DNA of 57,249 bases, from the NCBI GenBank assembly GCA_030602705.1, contig JAUVZF010000017.1, positions 1 to 57,249 on the forward strand. The letters run 5' to 3'. The notes under the pieces are model-generated. The model worked only from the letters and a program-made list of their open reading frames with translations. It ran no database searches and was not told the DNA's origin. Source of the stretch: Planctomycetota bacterium. Lineage in GTDB: Bacteria > Planctomycetota > Phycisphaerae > FEN-1346. This document shows positions 51,912-57,249 of the stretch, piece by piece. The stretch's first letter is position 1, and every line of letters begins with the position of its first letter. The translations under genes and the position numbers were made by a program.

Positions 51912-53570
51912 TCACCTGCGAATTATACTCTGCCCGTCCAGGTCGGTTGGCACAGGACGGCCCAGCAGGTGGAGTAGCGTCGGCACCACGTCTACCGCCC
52001 GGACTGGTTCCTTGCTCCGCTGGTGCGGTACGCCCGGGCCGGCCATCAGCAGCACGGTCATCATGTCCGCCGGCCGCACGCCGCCGTGACCCGCCTTGTG
52101 CTTGTTCGAAAAATCCCATCCGGGCGCGGCGAAGACGGCGATGTCGGCGGCGCGCGGGGCGTCGAAGTAGGCCATGATTTGCGGCACCAGGTCGGGATAC
52201 TGCGTGTCGGCGGTGGCCCGGAGCCAGGCCTGCGGGCTGTGCGGTCTGCCGAGCACCATCTCGGGCGGCACGTGGGCTGAGTAGCCGAGCGGGTCGTCGC
52301 CTCGCAGCGTCCGCAGCGACACGTCGTGGCTGTCGCGCGAGGCCCGCGCCAGTTCCGCCATGCCCCGTTTCGTGACGAGATGCACACGGTTCGGCCCGGA
52401 CCGGTAGGCGACCACGTCCACGGCCTCGGCGTCGCGGAGGCGCCGGATGAGGTCCACGCGCCGGCCGTCGCGCGTCGGGTAGGCGTGAAGGTCGTCGGGC
52501 GACGGCCGCGCCAGCCAGTTCTCCAGCGCAGGATGCTCCTCGTCCGTCCCGCCCGCACGCGGCTTGCGCAGGAAAATGGCCCAGTACCGGTCGCCGGAGC
52601 CGGCAAGGACGCACGAGAACTTCCGGTAGTAGGCCAGGCGGTCCTCGAACGGCGTCTCTTCCCACAGGCGCCGGTCGGCCACGGCCAGGCGGACCTCGTC
52701 GCGAAGGAACGTCTCGATGGGCCAGTGATACTGAACGTCCGTCATGCCGTGGTCCGATGCCAGGACGATGACGGTTCGCTCGAGGCGGCCGGCTGCTTCG
52801 AGGTCCCTGAGGACGCGGCCGATATGGGCATCCGTGTGTTCGAGGGCCTTCTCGTACGCTTCGGACGAGGCGCCCGAGCGGTAGGCCACCATGTCTGGCG
52901 CGAGGAGGTAGGCGATGACAAGCGCGGGAAACTCGCCACGGACACGGGCCACGTGTGCCACGATGTCGAACCGCCACAGCGATATGCGGTCCACCAGGTC
53001 GTACCAGCCGAAGAAATACGGCGGGCCGGCGCTGGTCCAGTTCTCGACGAACTTCGTCGCGCCGCGGTGGGCCTGGAAGAAGAGGCTCATCGTCGTCGCG
53101 TCCGATAGCCGCTCGAAGATCGTCGGGGCCGTGTAGTCGCCGTCCAGCGTGTTCTTCTGGGCGATCGTCTCGTAGTCGCGCCACAGAAGAGAGTTGCGGT
53201 CGAACCAGTTGATGCCCGTCACGCCGTGCCGGCCGGGGAAAAGGCCCGTGACGAACGATGTCTGGTTCGCCAGCGTGACGCTCGGCACGTTCGCGACGCA
53301 CCGCTCGCAGTACAGGCCGCGCTCGACGAAGTGCTTCCTGATCATCGGCAGGCGCCCGCCGGCGAGCATCCGGTCGAACACGTCGCGGTTGATACCGTCT
53401 ACGAAGAAGACGATGGCCGATGGTCCCTCATCCGGGGCCGGCGGCGGGAAGTTGAAGCCGAACGTCGCCGTCCGCTCGTCGTGCCAGGCCATGCATCCCG
53501 TCAGGAGGGCAACTATCGCAAGGGCCGGGAGAACGGCCGGCAAGGGGAGGCGGGCGCGTCGCGTATGCAC
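51912..53570 (-). CDS. lipoprotein type I phosphodiesterase/nucleotide pyrophosphatase family
   Basis: 552 residues if started at GTG 53570, which overlaps the TAG of the upstream gene by one base (TAGTG). This start gives a clean lipoprotein signal (ALAIVALLTGC, Cys26). Alkaline-phosphatase-superfamily sites: VFFVDGINRDVF (metal Asp), SVTLANQTSFVTGLFPGRHG (nucleophile Thr in NQT), APDMVAYRSG, ASDHGMTDVQ (metal Asp-His) and HGGVRPADM (metal His). It hydrolyses phosphodiester or phosphonate bonds outside the cytoplasm. A downstream ATG at 53492 is possible but loses the signal peptide. Confidence 0.88.
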   Translation of the reverse strand: MHTRRARLPLPAVLPALAIVALLTGCMAWHDERTATFGFNFPPPAPDEGPSAIVFFVDGINRDVFDRMLAGGRLPMIRKHFVERGLYCERCVANVPSVTLANQTSFVTGLFPGRHGVTGINWFDRNSLLWRDYETIAQKNTLDGDYTAPTIFERLSDATTMSLFFQAHRGATKFVENWTSAGPPYFFGWYDLVDRISLWRFDIVAHVARVRGEFPALVIAYLLAPDMVAYRSGASSEAYEKALEHTDAHIGRVLRDLEAAGRLERTVIVLASDHGMTDVQYHWPIETFLRDEVRLAVADRRLWEETPFEDRLAYYRKFSCVLAGSGDRYWAIFLRKPRAGGTDEEHPALENWLARPSPDDLHAYPTRDGRRVDLIRRLRDAEAVDVVAYRSGPNRVHLVTKRGMAELARASRDSHDVSLRTLRGDDPLGYSAHVPPEMVLGRPHSPQAWLRATADTQYPDLVPQIMAYFDAPRAADIAVFAAPGWDFSNKHKAGHGGVRPADMMTVLLMAGPGVPHQRSKEPVRAVDVVPTLLHLLGRPVPTDLDGQSIIRR

Positions 53571-55102
53571 TACCGGTTTTCCTTCCGTGCAGGCGGCCAG
53601 GGTCGGCCCGTCAGGTCGTCGAGGACGGCGGGCAGGTCGCGGCACCGCAGGGGCTGCCACTTCTGGAGGATCGGGCAGGTCGTGGACATGATGAACGTGG
53701 TGCTGCTCTTGCGGCCGAGGTCGCCGTGCGTGCTGGCGCCGTCGGAGAACCGCCAGGCCCGCGACGCCAGGCCGGCGGTGTAGTCTTCCTTGAGGCTCGC
53801 GATGACGTCCGGCACATGTTCGGTCTGGCCGTGGAACGCCCGCCAGAGACGGTCCGGCGCGTCGGGGTAGTCGTGGGTGAGTGTCAGCCTGAGCCAGGAG
53901 CGTTCGTCGGCGAAGCCGTCGGAGTCGAACACGCCGCCACGGGCCTTGCCCTGCCGGACGGTCTCTGCCAGATGCAGCGGATCGCCGGACTCGGCGCGGT
54001 ACCGGTACCGGCTGCCGCGACGCTCGATGAACGCCTTCCCGCCGGTGCCCGCGACCACCACGACATTTCTCTCGGCGTACGTGACGAGGTCCACGCCTTC
54101 CTGTTCGAGGAGCGTGGCTGCCAGGGCCGCGCGGTCGCGCGTCGCGAACGAGGCGTAGGTCACGAGGCCGTACTCGACGGGCACAACGTCGCGCGGCCCG
54201 CCGAGACGGTCGCGGACGTTCCAGCCCTTCTCGCGGAGAAACTTGCGGAAATCGATCCACTTGCCGCGCACCAGCGTGTGGCCGTGGTCCGAGAAAAGGG
54301 TCACCTTCACGAGTCCCCGCGTTTTCCAGACGAGTTCCTCGACCAGGCGGTCGATGCCGCGGAGAATTTCGTGCTGGCCGGCGAGCAGGTCCCTGGTTCC
54401 GAGTCCGGCGGTCGAGACGAAGTAGGCGACGAACCGGGGTCGGTCGCGCCGGTCGAACCGTTTCCGGAACTCGGCCAGTTCCTCCTTGAAGTAATGCCCC
54501 GGGAACAGGTAGGCGAGCGGGTCCACGAGGGTGCCGGCCCGGTAATCGGTGCAGCGGACCCAGTCCTCGTCCGTCATGGCCAGGTAGTCGGCGTCGCCGC
54601 CTTCGAGCCGGTTGGTCCCGTGGTTGAAGTGGACGGCCTCGCAGGCGCGGCAGCGGACGGTCTGGAAGGCGTCGTTCAGGGCGATGTCGGTCATGGACGG
54701 GAACGTCGAGATGACCGGCGCCGGCGGGTGGAACAGCCGCAGACCCCCGCGCTGCTGGAACGCCTTCACGGTGTCGTACCCGACGCCGTCGATGATGAGG
54801 ACGACGTGCCGGCAGTCGGCCACGGCAATCTGGTCGAGGTCCACCAGCGAGTCGGCCTCGCCGTTGCCGGTGGTGTCGTAGCCGATGCGGACGGTCCGGC
54901 CGTCGACGTCCTGCATGGTGACGTAGTCGGCGCGGCCGTCGCCGTCGGTGTCGTAGGCGTTGATGGAACCGGTTCCGGTCGTCTTGGTGACGAGCGGCGA
55001 CTGGGGAAACCGGATGGTGTGCGCGCAACCTGCGGCCAGACCTATAAGAAGGGCGCAAGCCCAGGCCTGAGATGTTAGAGGGCCGGCACGACGGTTGGGC
55101 AT
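53570..55102 (-). CDS. lipoprotein alkaline-phosphatase-superfamily protein with calcium-binding-like repeats
   Basis: 510 residues from ATG 55102 (GGGGGAA upstream). Lipobox IGLAAGC (Cys26). Residues 50-90 hold two Asp-rich loops, DTDGDGRADYV and DTTGNGEADSLVD, with the D-x-D-G-D-G spacing of EF-hand/dockerin or thrombospondin-type calcium sites. The enzyme domain has VVLIIDGVGYD (metal Asp), STFPSMTDIALND (probable nucleophile Thr) and LFSDHGHTLV (metal Asp-His). Next to a related enzyme, it may release phosphate or process anionic lipids or polymers on the cell surface. Confidence 0.8.
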   Translation of the reverse strand: MPNRRAGPLTSQAWACALLIGLAAGCAHTIRFPQSPLVTKTTGTGSINAYDTDGDGRADYVTMQDVDGRTVRIGYDTTGNGEADSLVDLDQIAVADCRHVVLIIDGVGYDTVKAFQQRGGLRLFHPPAPVISTFPSMTDIALNDAFQTVRCRACEAVHFNHGTNRLEGGDADYLAMTDEDWVRCTDYRAGTLVDPLAYLFPGHYFKEELAEFRKRFDRRDRPRFVAYFVSTAGLGTRDLLAGQHEILRGIDRLVEELVWKTRGLVKVTLFSDHGHTLVRGKWIDFRKFLREKGWNVRDRLGGPRDVVPVEYGLVTYASFATRDRAALAATLLEQEGVDLVTYAERNVVVVAGTGGKAFIERRGSRYRYRAESGDPLHLAETVRQGKARGGVFDSDGFADERSWLRLTLTHDYPDAPDRLWRAFHGQTEHVPDVIASLKEDYTAGLASRAWRFSDGASTHGDLGRKSSTTFIMSTTCPILQKWQPLRCRDLPAVLDDLTGRPWPPARKENR

Positions 55103-55170
55103 ACGTGTTCCCCCGGATCGTGGCCGACCGGAGCGTCCAGTCGGTCGCCTTCCATACGGCGGGCATTCTA

Positions 55171-56190
55171 TCAGGTTGCGGGGGACGGTGCGTGCTCTTT
55201 TTCGGTTTGCTCCCGGGTCGGGCTCACGGCCTGACCGCCCGCTGCCGCCACCTTTTCGCCGCGGCACTGGCCGATGCGCTTGGCGACCCAGGCGGCTTCG
55301 ACCTTCATGCCGTGGGCCTCGTAGAACTTGCGCAGGGCCTCGTAGCGGGCGATCATGTCGAAGCCGATGTCCCAGCGGAACTTCCGCAGGCACACGGGGC
55401 ACAGGTGGATCGGTTGCGTGTCGGACTCCGCCAGGCTGTTCGACCCGTTCATCACGCAGTCGTACTGCTGGCAGTGGTGGACGCCGAACATGTGTCCCGT
55501 CTCGTGGACGAGCGTATGGAGGCTTCGCACCAGGCCCTTTTGCATGGCGGCGTCGGTTTCGGAGCGGCCCCAGAACGTGGGGTAGAACCGGACGAGGCTG
55601 TAGACGCCGACGCGCTGGGTCAGCATCGCTTGCCCAAAGACGTAGTTCCACGACGGCTCCGGGTACAGGTCCTCCATCGTGACGCCCAGCAGGCACATGG
55701 CGTCCGATGGCAGAGCCGGCCGAAGGATCTGGTGAAGGATGTCGCCGGTCAGATACTGGCGGAGTGTGCGGCCGAAGATCGACCGCTGGCGGCTGGTGAC
55801 CCCCGCCAGGTCGAGCGGCTTGACGATCCGGACGGGCAGCGTGTAATACGCTTCGAGGAACTCGCGGAGCACGGCGAGACGGGCCTTTTCCTCCTCGCTC
55901 ATCGGCCCGACGGGCGAGATGGCGAGCGTGTGCCGCCCGCGCGTCGGCCGGATGGGGCCCGAGCGGGCGTACTCGCTGAACGACTGCCGGGGTTCCGGGT
56001 GCTCGGCCATCCACTCGCCCGGCTTGGGTTCGCCTTTCTTCGTGAACAGCAGGGGCGAGTAATACACGGCGGGGTCCATCAGGACGCGCGGCGAGGGGCG
56101 CAGCAGTCTTCGCGAATCATCGGCCGAACAGTCTCTGCCCCACGAAAGGCCGACCAGGACCGCTGCCGCCAAGACGATTGCCGGACGCAC
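55171..56190 (-). CDS. secreted archaemetzincin-type zinc metalloprotease
   Basis: 339 residues from GTG 56190, chosen because AGGAGG lies six bases upstream. A longer ATG start at 56235 would cover the ribosome-binding site. A signal peptide follows (PAIVLAAAVLVGLSWG). The zinc motif is HETGHMFGVHH (His229, Glu230, His233, His239). Downstream C-x4-C and HLCPVCLRKF form the second Cys-rich zinc site typical of archaemetzincins. The usual archaemetzincin is about 180 residues and cytoplasmic; this exported, longer form is a planctomycete-type variant. It probably cleaves peptides or proteins in the envelope. Confidence 0.85.
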   Translation of the reverse strand: MRPAIVLAAAVLVGLSWGRDCSADDSRRLLRPSPRVLMDPAVYYSPLLFTKKGEPKPGEWMAEHPEPRQSFSEYARSGPIRPTRGRHTLAISPVGPMSEEEKARLAVLREFLEAYYTLPVRIVKPLDLAGVTSRQRSIFGRTLRQYLTGDILHQILRPALPSDAMCLLGVTMEDLYPEPSWNYVFGQAMLTQRVGVYSLVRFYPTFWGRSETDAAMQKGLVRSLHTLVHETGHMFGVHHCQQYDCVMNGSNSLAESDTQPIHLCPVCLRKFRWDIGFDMIARYEALRKFYEAHGMKVEAAWVAKRIGQCRGEKVAAAGGQAVSPTREQTEKEHAPSPAT

Positions 56191-56243
56191 GCGAATCCTC
56201 CTGAAAACGGTCGCAGGCACTTGACACCACGGCAACAGGAGAT

Positions 56244-56272
56244 AGTATATGACGCGCCTTTCGTGGCCACAA
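56244..56272 (-). promoter_or_regulatory. sigma-70 promoter of the archaemetzincin gene
   Basis: On the minus strand: TTGTGG (56272-56267), 17-base spacer, TATACT (56249-56244). It lies between the gene and the divergent tRNA-Leu at 56280. Confidence 0.55.
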
Positions 56273-56279
56273 GTCGGAT

Positions 56280-56368
56280 GCGCTCGTGGCGGAATTGGCA
56301 GACGCGCTAGGTTCAGGTCCTAGTCCGTGTTACGACGGGTGGAGGTTCGAATCCTCTCGAGCGCACCA
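56280..56368 (+). tRNA. tRNA-Leu (anticodon CAG)
   Basis: Acceptor GCGCTCG pairs with CGAGCGC (56358-56364). The anticodon arm CTAGG/CCTAG holds the loop TTCAGGT with anticodon CAG, reading CUG. A long variable arm is present as expected for Leu. T-arm GAGGTTCGAATCCTC; discriminator A; CCA encoded at 56366-56368. Confidence 0.97.
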
Positions 56369-56517
56369 TGCTGAATGCGACCCGGTCGCCGACGTGGCGG
56401 CCGGAGAAGCGCCGATATGACCCGCCGAGATCGCGCCGAAATCCGTGAGCAGGACGTGACCAAACGGTCTCCCGGCCGAACGCTGTTTCGACGTAAGTCT
56501 TTGTGGCAAAAGGCTTT

Positions 56518-56593
56518 GGCGGCGTAGCCAAGTGGATAAGGCAGCGGATTGCAAATCCGCCATTCACCGGTTCGAATCCGGTCGCCGCCTCCA
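56518..56593 (+). tRNA. tRNA-Cys (anticodon GCA)
   Basis: Acceptor GGCGGCG pairs with CGCCGCC (56583-56589). Loop TTGCAAA gives anticodon GCA, reading UGC/UGU. T-arm CCGGTTCGAATCCGG; discriminator T at 56590; CCA encoded at 56591-56593. The gap from 56369 to 56517 contains nothing I can identify. An integrase gene points at its 3' end. Confidence 0.96.
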
Positions 56594-56720
56594 GAATCGG
56601 GCTTCTTGATATCCTTATCGGCCATGGGCGGACAGGGCCGACCCCCCTTCGGCCAGCAAAAGCGCCAAGCAAAGCGCCTAGACAAATCATCGGTTTCCTC
56701 GTCTCTTCTCTCCCCGCCTA

Positions 56721-57249
56721 TCAAGCCGTCGCCCTGGCGCCGCGTTTCCCCTCGTCGGCCGAGTCCGGCGAGAGGTCGGGCAGGGCGGCCACGGCGCCAA
56801 ACAGGTCCTGCAAGACGGTGTGCGAATACCGGTCCATCGTCAGCGTGATCGTCGAGTGCCGCATCAAGACCTGGATCACCTTCGGATGCACACCGGCTTC
56901 CACAAGCAGGCTGCCGCACGTGTGCCTGAGACTGTGGAAGTCGGCCACCCGGCCCGCGTCGTCGCGGTACGGGATCCCCGCTGCCGCCAGGTCCTCGCGG
57001 AGCATCTTGACCGGCTTCCACCACTTCGGCAACGAGAAGGCCGGTTCTCCCGGCGCCTTCGCTTCGAGGAAGTTCCGCAGATCAGCGGCCGTATCCGGCT
57101 TGAGCGGCAGCACGTCCTCGCGCCGGTGTTTGGAGTACGCCGCTTCAACGGTCACGGTCGGGCGGACCGTATCCAGGTCAAACGAGGCGGGCGTTAAACT
57201 CCGCAGTTCTCCCAACCGCAGGCCGGTTTCTATTGCAACGCGATAGACC
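56721..57249 (-). CDS. tyrosine-type site-specific integrase, partial (C-terminal part)
   Basis: The frame is open to the right edge; about 175 residues are visible, ending at the TGA at 56721-56723. The complete catalytic box is present: TGLRLGELRSL (Arg), the beta-hairpin Lys in YSKHRRED, HSLRHTCGSL (His-x-x-Arg), LMRHSTITLTMDRYSH (second His and nucleophile Tyr). It ends 130 bases after the 3' end of tRNA-Cys, a favoured integration site, so a genomic island probably extends to the right of the window. No CCGCC-type direct repeat of the tRNA end is visible before the edge. Confidence 0.93.
   Translation of the reverse strand, partial: VYRVAIETGLRLGELRSLTPASFDLDTVRPTVTVEAAYSKHRREDVLPLKPDTAADLRNFLEAKAPGEPAFSLPKWWKPVKMLREDLAAAGIPYRDDAGRVADFHSLRHTCGSLLVEAGVHPKVIQVLMRHSTITLTMDRYSHTVLQDLFGAVAALPDLSPDSADEGKRGARATA

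Noticed and set aside
1-57249. CRISPR array or rRNA genes
   Set aside because: No regularly spaced short repeats and no rRNA-like segments were found on reading through the window.
602-57249. The whole window as one mobile island bounded by the left HTH relic and the right integrase
   Set aside because: Housekeeping genes (ftsK, dut, coaD, trpE, tRNAs) lie between, and no matching direct repeats were seen at the two ends.

Overview
The window is GC-rich, densely coded bacterial chromosome. The gene content fits a Planctomycetota bacterium, probably near Phycisphaerae. The signs are many secreted carbohydrate-active enzymes, Tat-signal oxidoreductase and sulfatase genes, a DUF2961 protein, a DUF1553-type remnant, GTG starts and archaemetzincin. 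The taxonomic placement is an inference from gene families, not from a marker gene.

Layout. 1-1000: excisionase-like HTH relic and tRNA-Leu(CAA). 1012-9588: outer-membrane barrel, then a TetR regulator and a coupled tripartite RND efflux operon (TolC-like, membrane-fusion protein, RND pump) ending in a small PII-like protein. 9706-12237: ECF sigma factor and a membrane anti-sigma-like protein with a C-terminal LamG/DUF1080-like domain. 12454-23457: housekeeping and mixed genes (MBL hydrolase, Tat-exported FucI-like protein, FtsK, dUTPase, a damaged HicBA pair, TrpE, CPBP protease, CoaD, lipoprotein, tRNA-Glu, a shrunken group II intron-like element, cold-shock protein with a structured leader). 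23773-46849: a 23-kb polysaccharide-degradation island. It holds four paralogous secreted clan GH-D (alpha-galactosidase-like) enzymes, a Gfo/Idh/MocA oxidoreductase, a TIM-barrel/SUMF1 fusion, a DUF2961 (GH172-like) protein, a large alpha/alpha-barrel protein, a GH130-like protein and a sulfatase. Interleaved are at least four broken genes: a GH16/sulfatase chimera, a fifth GH-D copy reduced to signal peptide plus tail, a DUF1553-like N-terminus and an IS630 transposase tail. 47067-51826: HAD phosphatase and a ribose-type sugar ABC transporter. 51912-56190: two tandem lipoprotein phosphodiesterases and a secreted archaemetzincin. 56280-57249: tRNA-Leu(CAG), tRNA-Cys and the C-terminal part of a tyrosine integrase running off the right edge.

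How it works together (inference). The island enzymes would cut a galactose-, mannose- or fructose-containing, probably sulfated polysaccharide outside the cytoplasm. The ABC transporter would take up a released monosaccharide. The most unusual feature is how the island evolved. One leader, signal peptide and proline-rich linker cassette sits in front of unrelated catalytic domains. The four GH-D paralogs are nucleotide mosaics of one another. Truncated genes mark earlier recombination events. Together these suggest an actively shuffling secreted-enzyme locus.
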